NCBI GenBank assembly: GCA_963811365.1
Contig: CAWEQW010000008.1
Span: forward strand, 372,001-436,000
Reading direction: 5' to 3'
DNA: 64,000 nucleotides
From: CAWEQW01 sp963811365
GTDB lineage: Bacteria > Actinomycetota > Actinomycetes > Propionibacteriales > Nocardioidaceae
Positions 42,398 through 51,469 of this stretch are shown in pieces. How positions within the stretch are numbered: position 1 is the first letter of the stretch; each line of letters opens with the position of its first letter. The position numbers and the translations under genes were made by a program. Below the pieces are notes generated by a model that ran no database searches, was not told where the DNA came from, and saw only the letters and a list, made by a program, of their open reading frames with translations.

Positions 42398-43558
42398 TCA
42401 GCCTCCGGAGTGCATCTCCTCCGGCACCGCGCAGGTCGTGCCGTCGGTGTCGTCCAGCCAGCCCTCGGGGAGCACCACCCGGCGGGGACTGCCCTGGCGG
42501 CCGCGCGGCGTCCCGAGCTCGTGGACCGGGAACGGCTCGTCGGGGTCCAGCCCGTCCAGCAGCGCGTCGAGGGCCGCCAACGACGAGACCAGCCCGAGGT
42601 CCCGTCGCAGCGCGCCACCGGTCGCGAAGCCCTTGAGGTACCAGCTGACGTGCTTGCGGAGCTCCTTGCAGCCGTGCTCCTCGCCCAGGTGACGGCAGAG
42701 CAGCCCGGCGTGTCGGCGCATCATCGCGGCGACCTCGCCGAGCGTCGGCAGCGCCGGGTGCGACCAGCCGTCGCCCGCTGCCCCGCGCTCGCCGCTGAAC
42801 ACCGCGGCGAGGTCGCGGAACAGCCAGGGACGGCCCAGGCAGCCACGTCCGACCACGACGCCGGCCGCGCCGGTCTGCTGCACCATGCGGACGGCGTCGG
42901 CAGCCTCCCAGACGTCGCCGTTGCCGAGCACGGGGATGTCGACGTGCGCCACGAGCGCGCCGACCGCCTCCCAGTCGGCCGTGCCGGAGTAGGCCTGGCT
43001 CACCGTGCGGCCGTGCAGGGCGATCGCTGCCGCGCCGGACTCCTCGGCGATGCGTCCGGCATCGAGGTAGGTGAGGTGCTCCTCGTCGATGCCCTTGCGG
43101 GTCTTCATCGTCACCGGGACGCCGTACGGCGCGGCGGCGGTGACCGCGGCGGTCAGGATCTCGCCGAGGAGGTTGCGCTTCCAGGGCAGCGCGCCGCCAC
43201 CGCCCTTGCGCGTGATCTTCGGCACGGGGCAGCCGAAGTTCAGGTCGATGTGCGCGACGCCGTACTCGGCGCACAGGATCTCGGCGGCCTTGCCGACGTA
43301 CACCGGGTCGGTGCCGTACAGCTGCACCGAGCGGACGTCCTCGGTCTCGTCGAAGACCAGCATCCGGCGCGTCGTCTCGTCCCCCTCGACCAGCGCGCGG
43401 GCGGTGATCATCTCGCAGACGTACAGCCCGCCGGGGCCCTGCTCGCGGCAGAGCCGGCGGTAGGCCGCATCCGTGATGCCCGCCATCGGCGCGAGCACCA
43501 CCGGGGTGTCCACGCGCAGGGAGCCCAGCACGAGCTCGCGAGGAAGGGCCGTCGTCAC
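42398..43558 (-). CDS. dusB: tRNA-dihydrouridine synthase
   Basis: The protein has 386 aa. It is an FMN-dependent TIM barrel with APMAGITDAAYRRL, DLNFGCPVPKITRKGGGGAL (catalytic Cys), the GVPVTMKTRKG and ALHGRTVSQAYSG blocks and GNGDVWEA. It reduces uridine in the tRNA D-loop. GTG 43558 is chosen over an upstream start because the family starts at this strand and CACAAT lies exactly 6 nt before it. The C-terminal extension is Dus-family-typical. Confidence 0.92.
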   Translation of the reverse strand: MTTALPRELVLGSLRVDTPVVLAPMAGITDAAYRRLCREQGPGGLYVCEMITARALVEGDETTRRMLVFDETEDVRSVQLYGTDPVYVGKAAEILCAEYGVAHIDLNFGCPVPKITRKGGGGALPWKRNLLGEILTAAVTAAAPYGVPVTMKTRKGIDEEHLTYLDAGRIAEESGAAAIALHGRTVSQAYSGTADWEAVGALVAHVDIPVLGNGDVWEAADAVRMVQQTGAAGVVVGRGCLGRPWLFRDLAAVFSGERGAAGDGWSHPALPTLGEVAAMMRRHAGLLCRHLGEEHGCKELRKHVSWYLKGFATGGALRRDLGLVSSLAALDALLDGLDPDEPFPVHELGTPRGRQGSPRRVVLPEGWLDDTDGTTCAVPEEMHSGG

Positions 43559-43862
43559 CGCACCATTGTGGACGGCGGCTCCGACGGCCCCCAAATCCGA
43601 GCCATCTCGTGCCCTACGGGGTCACCGAGGCGGAGCTCGTCGAGGGGTGGACCGGCGCGGCCGGGCCGGTGCGGACATCGGCACCTCCGCGGGGAGCCGG
43701 CCCCGGCGGACCGGTGCCCGACAGGCACTCTGGGCCTGTTGTGACATGCGCCACGGAGAAGCCGCGGAAGGCGCGTGTAGAACCTACGGATCCCTTGGTC
43801 ACTCGTCCGGAGTGGTGGCCTTCTCGCTCGGGGGACGGCTCGACCGGCGCACTGGCGCAGGG
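43559..43862. promoter_or_regulatory. 304-bp gap containing the dusB promoter
   Basis: The minus strand has CACAAT at 43565-43570, 6 nt before the dusB GTG, with no SD: a leaderless-type promoter. The rest of the gap, up to the glycosyltransferase stop, shows no gene, strong hairpin or repeat that I can support. Confidence 0.5.
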
Positions 43863-46634
43863 TCAGCGGCCGATGGTCGAGGAGAGCCGGGCCCGGACCC
43901 GACGGAGGAGCGAGGGCCGTCTGGGGACCGACAGGTCCCACTGGCCACGGGCCTCGTCGTAGACGCCCTCGGCCGCGAGGTCGGAGATGGTGACGGGGGT
44001 GCCGCGAAGGGGGACGTTCGTGCAGGCGACCCGGACCGAGACCTCGGTGACCGAGGCTCCGGCCCCGTAGCCCAGGCTTCGCAGCCGCGCCACGTTGACG
44101 CGGAAGCCGGCGGCGCGCCCGGACTCGTGGACGTCACCTCGCCGCAGGTTCGCGGGCCGCAGTGCGACCAGCTCGTCGTTGATGTAGAACGAGAGCGTCG
44201 GATCGTTCCCCGGCTCCGGGGCGAGGCACCACCCCGACAGGCAGCCGTCGGCGAACCGGTCGGCGGCTCCCCGAGCTCCGTGCGACGGAACCGCCGACGT
44301 GCCCGCCACGAGCATGTCGAGCACCCCGAGGTGCCGGACGTAGTCGCCTTCCGAGCCGTCCGGCGCGACGAGGGCGAGGTCGACCCTGCGGGCGACCCCG
44401 CCGAACGGCCTCAGCGACTCCACCAGGTCGAAGGGGAGCCTGCGGACGCCGCTGCCGGCCCGCTCGGCGAGATGCAGCTCCTGCGGACCGAGCAGCCTCA
44501 GCGGCACGTCGAAGATCGTCAGCCCCTCGGCAGATCCCAGGAGACGCAGCCCGGTCGCGACGGCGTGCTCGTACATCTCTGGCGTCAGCCGTACATAGCC
44601 GCCACCGTCCCACAGGGTCAGCACCTCCAGGTCGGCCCGCCGCTCCGCCGGGGTCTCGCGCTCCGGGGCAGCGGCCAGTAGCTCGGCCCACTGGCCGGCG
44701 CTCAGTCCCCGGTGCGCGACGGACGGACGCTTCGAGAAGTAGAGCCCGCAGCTGACCCCCACGCGCTGCTCGGCCTCGGCCACCAGCCGACGGTAGAGAC
44801 CGTTGTAGAACTCCTCCTCAGGGCTCTCCCACGGCTTGGTCCGCCCCGAGAAGTGAACGAGGCTCGCGTCGGCGGCCTGATACTTGAGCTGGACCAGGTT
44901 CCCGTCGAGACACCGGTCGGACAGATAGAACTGGGTCATGTAGTTGTACGTGCTGGGCAGCCGGTGCTTGCGCCCGGCGAAGGCGATGTTCATCGCATCC
45001 TGGTCGCGCTGCTCCAGCGTGCCGCCCTGCATCACGACCAGCATCCGCGCCTGCAGCGCGAGCGTTCGGAAGTCGGGGTTGTCGAGGTCGAAGACGAGAA
45101 CCCCGCCGTTGAGGTACTCCAGCGCGTCACCCCGGGTGATGCCCATGAGCCGGTTCCGCTGCTGGATCGGGACCTGCTCCGGGTTGGCGACCAGCCGGAG
45201 CGCCGCGCTGTCGGAAACCCCGGCGAGACACGCACCATGCAGATCCAGGCGGAAGATCTCGGTGAAGTCGCGGGTGGCGAGCACGTCTCCATCGAGGTAC
45301 ACGGTGCGCTGAGGTGGCAGGTGGTCGATGAGGTAGATGCGTCCGAACGTCGCCCGTTTCGGGTCCCCGGTGCCGACGTCCCGGTCGAGGTCGTGGGTGA
45401 TGTCGTGGACCACCACGCGCACGTCGTGGTCGGTGTGCTCGAGTCTCCGCAGCCACGCGGTGTCCGCCGGGTCGAGGCCGTCGCCGAGCACGACGAATCG
45501 CACGCTGCCGAGGCGACCCACGTGGGACAGGACCGAGGTCATCGTCGCGAACGTCGGCTTGACGAAGCGCTTGTCGCACACCAGGGCGAACTGGAAGTCG
45601 ACTCGTGCGTCGACCTCGGGAAGCCGGCCGAGGCGTACCTCCTCCGAGTCCGCCGACGGTCCGCCCAGCACCACCGGACCTTCGAGCTGCGCGGCGACGT
45701 CGACCCGCTGGAGCACTCCGGCAGTGCGCAGCCGGTCCTGAGCGGCATCTCCGAGGGAGTAGAAGAGCCGGAAGAACTCCGCCTGCTGCTCCGGCCGCTG
45801 GCGAAGCACATGCGCGAACAGCCGCTGCTGCGCGGCGCGGTGAGGCTCGAGACCGGACCCCACCGTGTCGCCGCCGAGCCGGCCGAGCCACGCGCGGTTC
45901 CAGGTCACCAGGCTGCCGCTGTCATAGCGGAGCAGCATCGCCGCTTCCCGCGGCAGTGAGACGTGTGCCGCCGCGAGCCGGCCGGACCGAGGTCCGTGGA
46001 CACCGATCTCCCCCGAGCACAGTGGCAGCCGGTACACGGTCCTGCCCCTGTGATGTCCCAAGACCCCGTCGCTGAGGAACTGCGCCCGCCAGCCGAATGC
46101 GCGCTTCCAGTCGACCTCCCGCGGCGATGAGGGTTGCAGGGCGAGCGTGGCGCCGAACGGCGTGTCCAAAGAGTCCCCTGCGTCGAACCACATCTCGTGG
46201 ACGGGCACCGCGAACGCCTGCGCATCGGGCAAGCGCTCGGCCAGCGTGACGAACGGCTCAGACAGGTGGACGAGCTCGTCGCTGTCGACGAAGGCCAGCA
46301 GATCGTGGCCCTCGCTGAGAGCGCGACGAGCCATCAGCCGGAAGGCGTCGACCTGCTTGCGCTCGGCGTTCTGGCTGCCCCGGGGGTAGAAGGCGTCCCA
46401 GGTGTGCTGCTGGACCGGGTGCCAGTGCACCCCGGGCAGGCTCGGCAGTGCCGCCAGGACGTCGGAGCTGGGGCGGTCGAGTACGACGTACAGCCGATCG
46501 GCGCCGCTGTTGAGATGGAAGTTGCACCACAGAGCGAGCTGCGCCGGCTCGCCGCTGAACACGGTGCACACCGCCAGGCCCGCGAGGGCTGGGGCGGACG
46601 CGGCGTCCGGTTGCTGGTCGACCTCCGTGCTCAC
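43863..46634 (-). CDS. Two-domain glycosyltransferase (GT2/GT92-like plus GT8-like)
   Basis: The protein has 923 aa. The N-terminal unit (about 15-290) has the acidic DSDE motif in LLAFVDSDELVHL and resembles the DUF23/GT92-type or GT2 glycosyltransferases. The middle unit (about 345-640) is GT8-like: FALVCDKRFV, VYLDGDVLATRDF (metal-binding DGD), LNGGVLVFDLDNPDF and HFSGRTKPW. A C-terminal part (about 680-920) has a beta-sandwich-like segment GWCLAPEPGNDPTLSFYINDELVAL. No membrane helix is seen. It overlaps the sulfotransferase gene by 4 bp. The pair probably builds a sulfated surface or secreted glycan; that is an inference. Confidence 0.8.
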   Translation of the reverse strand: MSTEVDQQPDAASAPALAGLAVCTVFSGEPAQLALWCNFHLNSGADRLYVVLDRPSSDVLAALPSLPGVHWHPVQQHTWDAFYPRGSQNAERKQVDAFRLMARRALSEGHDLLAFVDSDELVHLSEPFVTLAERLPDAQAFAVPVHEMWFDAGDSLDTPFGATLALQPSSPREVDWKRAFGWRAQFLSDGVLGHHRGRTVYRLPLCSGEIGVHGPRSGRLAAAHVSLPREAAMLLRYDSGSLVTWNRAWLGRLGGDTVGSGLEPHRAAQQRLFAHVLRQRPEQQAEFFRLFYSLGDAAQDRLRTAGVLQRVDVAAQLEGPVVLGGPSADSEEVRLGRLPEVDARVDFQFALVCDKRFVKPTFATMTSVLSHVGRLGSVRFVVLGDGLDPADTAWLRRLEHTDHDVRVVVHDITHDLDRDVGTGDPKRATFGRIYLIDHLPPQRTVYLDGDVLATRDFTEIFRLDLHGACLAGVSDSAALRLVANPEQVPIQQRNRLMGITRGDALEYLNGGVLVFDLDNPDFRTLALQARMLVVMQGGTLEQRDQDAMNIAFAGRKHRLPSTYNYMTQFYLSDRCLDGNLVQLKYQAADASLVHFSGRTKPWESPEEEFYNGLYRRLVAEAEQRVGVSCGLYFSKRPSVAHRGLSAGQWAELLAAAPERETPAERRADLEVLTLWDGGGYVRLTPEMYEHAVATGLRLLGSAEGLTIFDVPLRLLGPQELHLAERAGSGVRRLPFDLVESLRPFGGVARRVDLALVAPDGSEGDYVRHLGVLDMLVAGTSAVPSHGARGAADRFADGCLSGWCLAPEPGNDPTLSFYINDELVALRPANLRRGDVHESGRAAGFRVNVARLRSLGYGAGASVTEVSVRVACTNVPLRGTPVTISDLAAEGVYDEARGQWDLSVPRRPSLLRRVRARLSSTIGR

Positions 46635-47677
46635 GCAGTGGGCCCCGACGCGCTATCGCCCCCGACGGAGGGGGGAACGTCCACGGCCACACTCGGTCGC
46701 ACCGCCTCGCACAGCGCGATCACCTCATCGATGTAGTCCGTCATCTGGGCCGGCGAAGGAGGAGTGGGCGGCGGCCGGTCAGCAGGCACGGCGAACCGGA
46801 GACCGGGCACCGGCTCGCCGATCCACTCCTCCTCGATGCGCTCGTTGACCGGCGCGCACATCTCTTGGATCCCGCCGCGGACGTCCGGCGTCAGGAGGGT
46901 GATGTCGGCGTCGGGAGCCGCGGCGTAGATCGACTTGGCCACTGCGGTGCGATCGTCGCGGTCGGCGAGCCGGTAGGTGTTCAGGATCCGCAGGCCGAGG
47001 GTGTCGATGGCGCGGATGCTGTCGTAGCGCGGCACCGGCAGCGAACCGACCCGGTCGAGCGTCGCGCCGTCGACTCCGGCGATCTGCAGGATGCGGCGGG
47101 TGATCGCGGAGGCGTCCGGAAGGTCATCGTAGGACAGCACGTGGAAGTTCTCAGGACCGACGAGGTCACGCCAAGGCGAGAACCGGCGGTGGAAGTCCAG
47201 CAGCCGCGGCCCTTCCGCACGCAGGAACTGCTCGAAGGAGCGGGTCTCGAAGTCGCGGTGAGAGTCGACCACCTGCTTGTAGTAGCTCTCGATCCAGGAG
47301 TCCTGTCGGCGCAGCACGAGCACGACGTCGATGGAGTGGAACATCGAGAACTTGGCGATCTGCTGCGCCGGCCCCGCGTCGCGATGCCAGAGCGTGAAGT
47401 TCTCGGAGGAGACCAGCACCGTGGATACGTGAGCCGGCACCTCGTCGAGCAGCTCGGCGACCCAGCGTCGTGCGGACCGGGTGAGCATCGGCTGGCCGGA
47501 CTGGGCTCCCTCCCGTGTGGTGGCCATCGAGTCCCCGACACCGGTCGACGGGTAGAGGACGCCCTCCTCCAGCAGGTCGTAGCGAAGGGTGCTCAGCGTG
47601 TTCTGCACGTAGGACGTGGCCGTCTTGTGGAGGCCGATGTGCAGGACGAGCCGAAGTCCCTTCGCAGGCTTGCCCAC
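46631..47677 (-). CDS. PAPS-dependent sulfotransferase-like protein
   Basis: The protein has 348 aa. The N-terminal VLHIGLHKTATSYVQNTL is the 5'-phosphosulfate-binding loop of PAPS sulfotransferases. VLVLRRQDSWIESYYKQV supplies the 3'-phosphate-binding Arg/Ser region. Together they support a sulfuryl-transfer enzyme acting on carbohydrate or lipid hydroxyls. The GTG at 47677 has GAGGTGGT upstream, and the longer frame lacks the loop start. It is the first gene of a two-gene operon with the tandem glycosyltransferase. Confidence 0.82.
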   Translation of the reverse strand: MGKPAKGLRLVLHIGLHKTATSYVQNTLSTLRYDLLEEGVLYPSTGVGDSMATTREGAQSGQPMLTRSARRWVAELLDEVPAHVSTVLVSSENFTLWHRDAGPAQQIAKFSMFHSIDVVLVLRRQDSWIESYYKQVVDSHRDFETRSFEQFLRAEGPRLLDFHRRFSPWRDLVGPENFHVLSYDDLPDASAITRRILQIAGVDGATLDRVGSLPVPRYDSIRAIDTLGLRILNTYRLADRDDRTAVAKSIYAAAPDADITLLTPDVRGGIQEMCAPVNERIEEEWIGEPVPGLRFAVPADRPPPTPPSPAQMTDYIDEVIALCEAVRPSVAVDVPPSVGGDSASGPTA

Positions 47678-47887
47678 GTCACCACCTCGCTGGATCGAGA
47701 ACACGGCCGTGCACCCGCGGTCGGCTCCGGCGACCCTGCCTGGAGCGGCATCGACACAGGGCCGGCCCCCGCGCGGACGGCACGCTACCACTTGGTGCAG
47801 GCCGGCTCGACGCCGTCGCGAGGCGATCCCGGAGCGGGACGGGCCGCAACCGCTCCCCGGCGCCCGGCGGGACTGCGGAGTCTCGGG

Positions 47888-48586
47888 TCAGCCGCCCGAG
47901 GGGTGGGTGCTCTTCGCCGTCGGCGACGGCTTGACCGACGCAGCGGTGAGGGGGCCGGTCCAGAGGATCGGGTTGAACGACTGCTCGGGGCGGTAGCTCA
48001 CCGCCGCCAGCGACCCGTGGTCCGGGGAGAGGTAGACCAGGCAGGTCGAGAACGTGTCGCCGGGTTGGAAGGTGTCCGGGAGGTGCTTCGACGGGCACGG
48101 CGGGAAGCGTGTCGTGAAGTCGACCGCCGGGAGCAGGACGTTCTTGCCGTCGACGCCCCAGAGCGGCACGGCCACCCCGCCCACGTCGGTCGTGCCGGCG
48201 TTCTGCACCGTCACGTCGACGTAGTAGTAGTTCGCGGTGCGCTTGTAGGAGTTGTCGAGGATGAAGTCCTTGAAGTCAGCCAGCGAACCCTTGCGCGCGC
48301 CGTCGACCTGCAGGTCCAGGACGGTGCCGGTGTCCTTGGTGGCCTCGTACGCGACCGCGGCCCGGTCCCCGTAGGCCAGCCGGCTGCCCGGGGGGGTGAG
48401 CTTCACGCCCGCGGGCACGCTGACCGCACTCGACGGCGACGGCGACGGCGACGGCGAGGTGGACCGTGACGGCGACGCGTCGCCCGAGCTGCCCTTCCCG
48501 GAGGAGCAGGCGCCGACCAGCAGCAGGGCGGCCAGCGCGGACACGACGGCTCGGCGGGTACGGCGGGTACGGCGGGTGGGGAGCAC
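47888..48586 (-). CDS. Lipoprotein of unknown function
   Basis: The protein has 232 aa. The N-terminus has three RRT repeats, a hydrophobic stretch and the lipobox LVGAC. A Ser/Pro linker (SPSPSPSP) leads into a beta-sandwich domain of about 170 residues with YYYVDVTVQNAGTTDVGG and VYLSPDHGSLAAVSYRP, of the type seen in DUF4352-like extracellular domains. Two cysteines may form a disulfide. GTG 48586 is chosen since CACAAT stands exactly 6 nt upstream, just as before dusB; GTG 48601 would add five residues. No partner gene is evident. Confidence 0.75.
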   Translation of the reverse strand: MLPTRRTRRTRRAVVSALAALLLVGACSSGKGSSGDASPSRSTSPSPSPSPSSAVSVPAGVKLTPPGSRLAYGDRAAVAYEATKDTGTVLDLQVDGARKGSLADFKDFILDNSYKRTANYYYVDVTVQNAGTTDVGGVAVPLWGVDGKNVLLPAVDFTTRFPPCPSKHLPDTFQPGDTFSTCLVYLSPDHGSLAAVSYRPEQSFNPILWTGPLTAASVKPSPTAKSTHPSGG

Positions 48587-48592
48587 CCAGCA

Positions 48593-48598
48593 ATTGTG
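48593..48598 (-). promoter_or_regulatory. Leaderless-type -10 box of the lipoprotein gene
   Basis: On the minus strand CACAAT ends 6 nt before GTG 48586, with no SD. The box and spacing are the same as at dusB. Confidence 0.5.
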
Positions 48599-48677
48599 CA
48601 CGGCTGGTCCCCCGGCCCCCCCGCGCCCCGCACGACCCGCGCCTCGACCCGGCGAGACCCGCGGCTCGGCGACTTGG

Positions 48678-50087
48678 TCAGCAGCCCAGCAGGCGCTCTG
48701 CGAAGTAGCCGCGAACCTGGCCGAGCGAGATCCGCTCCTGCTTCATGGTGTCCCGCTCGCGGATCGTGACCGCGTCGTCCTCGAGGGTGTCGAAGTCCAC
48801 CGTGACGCAGTACGGCGTGCCGACCTCGTCCTGGCGGCGGTAGCGGCGCCCGATCGCGCCGGCGTCGTCGAACTCGACGTTCCACAGCTCGCGCAGCTCG
48901 GCGGCGAGCCCGCGCGCCTTCGGCGACAGGTCCGCGTTGCGCGACAGCGGCAGCACGGCGATTTTGACCGGCGCGAGCCGCGGGTCGAGCCGCAGCAGGG
49001 TGCGCTTGTCCACGCCGCCCTTGGCGTTCGGCGCCTCGTCCTCGGCGTACGCGTCGACCAGGAAGGCCATCATCGAGCGGTTCACACCGGCCGCGGGCTC
49101 GATGACGTACGGCGTCCAGCGCTCACCGGTGGCCTGGTCGAAGTAGGACAGGTCCTGACCGGAGTGCCGGCTGTGCGTGCCGAGGTCGAAGTCGGTGCGG
49201 TTCGCGATGCCCTCGAGCTCGCCGAACTCCGAGCCCTGGAAGCCGAAGCGGTACTCGATGTCGACGGTCCGCTTGGCGTAGTGGGAGAGCTTCTCCTTGG
49301 GGTGCTCGTAGTGCCGCAGGTTGTCGCGGTTGATGCCGAGGTCGACGTACCAGTCGGTGCGCGCGTCGATCCAGCGCTGGTGCCACTCCTCGTCCTCGCC
49401 CGGCTTGACGAAGAACTCCATCTCCATCTGCTCGAACTCGCGGGTGCGGAAGATGAAGTTGCCGGGCGTGATCTCGTTGCGGAAGCTCTTGCCGATCTGG
49501 CCGATGCCGAACGGCGGCCTGCGCCGCGCGCTGTTCATCACGTTGAGGAAGTTGACGAAGATGCCCTGGGCGGTCTCGGGGCGCAGGTAGTGCAGGCCCT
49601 CGTCGGACTCCACCGGGCCGAGGTACGTCTTCAGCAGGCCGTTGAACATCCGCGGCTCGGTCCACGCGTTCTTGGTGCCGCAGTTGGGGCACGGCACCAC
49701 GGCGAGGTCCACGTCGTCCGGCGCGATCGTCTCGCCCTTGTTGGCCCGCCGCTCGGCGTACTCCTCCTGCAGGTGGTCGGCACGGAACCGCCGGTGGCAG
49801 GACTGGCACTCCACGAGCGGGTCGACGAACGCGGCGAGGTGGCCCGAGGCCTCCCAGACCTTCGTCGGCAGGATCACCGAGGAGTCGAGGCCGACCACGT
49901 CGTCGCGCGACTGCACCATCGACCGCCACCACTGACGCTTGACGTTCTCCTTGAGCTCGACGCCGAGCGGGCCGTAGTCCCAGGCGGACCGGGTGCCGCC
50001 GTAGATCTCGCCGCACGGGTAGACGAACCCGCGGCGCTTGCAGAGGGAGACGACGGCGTCGATGCTCGACGAGGACTGGCTGGACAC
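48678..50087 (-). CDS. glyS: Glycyl-tRNA synthetase
   Basis: The protein has 469 aa and is a homodimeric class II enzyme. RRGFVYPCGEIYGGTRSAWDYGPLG opens the catalytic domain. FRNEITPGNFIFRTREFEQMEMEFF carries motif 2, and the AAGVNRSMMAFL region holds motif 3. The insertion has zinc-type pairs CQSC and CPNC. A C-terminal anticodon-binding domain follows (about 375-469). It charges tRNA-Gly. Its neighbours zur, uppS, recO, dgt and dnaG recall the mycobacterial order. Confidence 0.96.
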   Translation of the reverse strand: MSSQSSSSIDAVVSLCKRRGFVYPCGEIYGGTRSAWDYGPLGVELKENVKRQWWRSMVQSRDDVVGLDSSVILPTKVWEASGHLAAFVDPLVECQSCHRRFRADHLQEEYAERRANKGETIAPDDVDLAVVPCPNCGTKNAWTEPRMFNGLLKTYLGPVESDEGLHYLRPETAQGIFVNFLNVMNSARRRPPFGIGQIGKSFRNEITPGNFIFRTREFEQMEMEFFVKPGEDEEWHQRWIDARTDWYVDLGINRDNLRHYEHPKEKLSHYAKRTVDIEYRFGFQGSEFGELEGIANRTDFDLGTHSRHSGQDLSYFDQATGERWTPYVIEPAAGVNRSMMAFLVDAYAEDEAPNAKGGVDKRTLLRLDPRLAPVKIAVLPLSRNADLSPKARGLAAELRELWNVEFDDAGAIGRRYRRQDEVGTPYCVTVDFDTLEDDAVTIRERDTMKQERISLGQVRGYFAERLLGC

Positions 50088-50156
50088 GAGGCGCTTCTCC
50101 TGGCTCGGCTGCGCCGGCTGGCTGACGGCGAAGCGCCCAGCCTAGCGGCAGCCACG

Positions 50157-50492
50157 TCAGTCGAGGACGCGCGGGACCGACTCGTTGGCGCCGCTGACCG
50201 AGCCGGTCAGGTCCTCGTACGCAGCGGGCTCGTCCACCGCACGCGACAGCAGGGGCACGGCCGTCACCTTGACGTCGTACGACGAGAGCGCCCGGCGGTA
50301 GCTGCCGATGTCGGCCCAGCTGGTGGTGAGCACCCACAGGGACGGGTCGTCGACGTTGCGGCCCAGCCGGCCCTCGACGTACCCGGGGCACCGCCCGAGC
50401 ACCTCGAGCGCAGCCGACGCGTCCGCGTGGAACCCCGCGCCCGCGGCCTCCGGGACCTCGAAGCGGCTGACCACGATCACGCCCGCGACCAT
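50157..50492 (-). CDS. Antibiotic-biosynthesis-monooxygenase-like (ABM) protein
   Basis: The protein has 111 aa with a ferredoxin-like ABM fold: VIVVSRFEVPEA, a CPGYVEGRLGRNVDDPSLWVLTTSWADIGSYRRAL core and a closing helix. The family ranges from monooxygenases to haem-degrading enzymes, and active-site residues cannot be judged here. ATG 50492 is favoured over an upstream start in the Zur-box region. It diverges from znuA, and the tandem Zur boxes lie 65-103 bp upstream, so zinc control is possible. Confidence 0.75.
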   Translation of the reverse strand: MVAGVIVVSRFEVPEAAGAGFHADASAALEVLGRCPGYVEGRLGRNVDDPSLWVLTTSWADIGSYRRALSSYDVKVTAVPLLSRAVDEPAAYEDLTGSVSGANESVPRVLD

Positions 50493-50556
50493 ACGCGCTC
50501 GGCTGCGGTCGCCTCGTCGCAGTCCCCGGCAGGACCGCAGGCGCATGGACGGGAGT

Positions 50557-50595
50557 TTGACAATGGTTGTCAAGTTGAATGACAATCATTGTCAT
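50557..50595. promoter_or_regulatory. Two adjacent Zur-type operators upstream of znuA
   Basis: TTGACAATGGTTGTCAA (50557-50573) and ATGACAATCATTGTCAT (50579-50595) are 17-bp inverted repeats whose centres are 22 bp apart. They match the Fur/Zur operator form of actinobacteria. The second one covers the ATG of znuA (50594). The operon encodes its own Zur, so zinc-bound Zur probably represses the operon. Confidence 0.88.
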
Positions 50596-51469
50596 GAAGC
50601 GCCTCCGGCTCGTCGCCGTCCTCGCCGTGGGGGCGCTCGCCCTCTCCGGGTGCGGCGCGCTCGGCCCGGGAGCGCCGACGAGCGGCCACGGCCGGCTCCG
50701 CGTGGTCGCCTCCCTCTACCCCCTGGCGTACGTCGCCGAGCGGATCGGCGGACCCCAGGTCACCGTCGAGGACCTCACCCACCCCGGCGCGGAGCCGCAC
50801 GACCTCGAGCTGACCGTGCGCCAGACCTTCGACCTCGCCGACGCCGACGTGGTCGTCTACGAGCGCGGGCTGCAGGCGGCCGTGGACGCCGCCGTCGACC
50901 AGGTGCAGCCGGCGCACGCCGTCGACGCGGCGCAGGCCAGCCCGCCCACCCCCGAGAACCCGCACATCTGGCTGGACCCGTTGCGGATGAGGGCGATCGC
51001 CCACGCCTTCGCCCAGCAGATGGTGCGCGTCGACCCACAGCACGCCGTCGGCTACCGGGCCCGCGACGCGGCGTTCGCGCGGCAGCTCACGGCGCTCGAC
51101 CGGGCCTACACCACCGGCCTCGCGCACTGCCGGATCGGGACCGCCGTGGTCAGCCACGACGCGTTCGGCTACCTCGGCCGGTACGGGCTTCGGTTCCGCT
51201 ACATCAACGGCATCTCTCCCGACGCCGAGCCGTCGCCGGCGCACCTTCGCCAGCTCCAGGACCTGATCCGCCGGGACGCGATCACCACCGTCTTCTCCGA
51301 GCGGCTGGCCAGCCCTCAGCTCGCCGACACGCTGGCCCGCGACCTCGGCATCAGGACGGCGGTGCTCGACCCCATCGAGGGGCTCTCGGACGCCACCTCC
51401 CACCAGACGTACCTCACGCTGATGCGCGCGAACCTCCGCGCGCTCGAGAAGGCCCAGGAGTGCACATGA
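50594..51469 (+). CDS. znuA: Zinc ABC transporter substrate-binding lipoprotein
   Basis: The protein has 291 aa and belongs to the cluster 9 family. A lipobox (LALSGC) anchors it. VVASLYPLAYVAERIGG, EPHDLELT (metal-site His), NPHIWLDP, VSHDAFGYLGRYG and a Ser/Glu block near FSERLASPQLADTLA mark the fold. The usual His-rich loop is short or absent; the zinc-permease gene has a His-rich tail instead. ATG 50594 lies inside the second Zur box; ATG 50579 is an in-frame alternative. It overlaps znuC by 4 bp. Confidence 0.9.
   Translation: MKRLRLVAVLAVGALALSGCGALGPGAPTSGHGRLRVVASLYPLAYVAERIGGPQVTVEDLTHPGAEPHDLELTVRQTFDLADADVVVYERGLQAAVDAAVDQVQPAHAVDAAQASPPTPENPHIWLDPLRMRAIAHAFAQQMVRVDPQHAVGYRARDAAFARQLTALDRAYTTGLAHCRIGTAVVSHDAFGYLGRYGLRFRYINGISPDAEPSPAHLRQLQDLIRRDAITTVFSERLASPQLADTLARDLGIRTAVLDPIEGLSDATSHQTYLTLMRANLRALEKAQECT

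Noticed and set aside
43609..43962. Plus-strand frame starting MPYGVTEAELVEGW in the dusB-glycosyltransferase gap
   Set aside because: It runs antisense into the glycosyltransferase end, has no SD, and the later part is Arg/Pro/Ser-rich shadow sequence.
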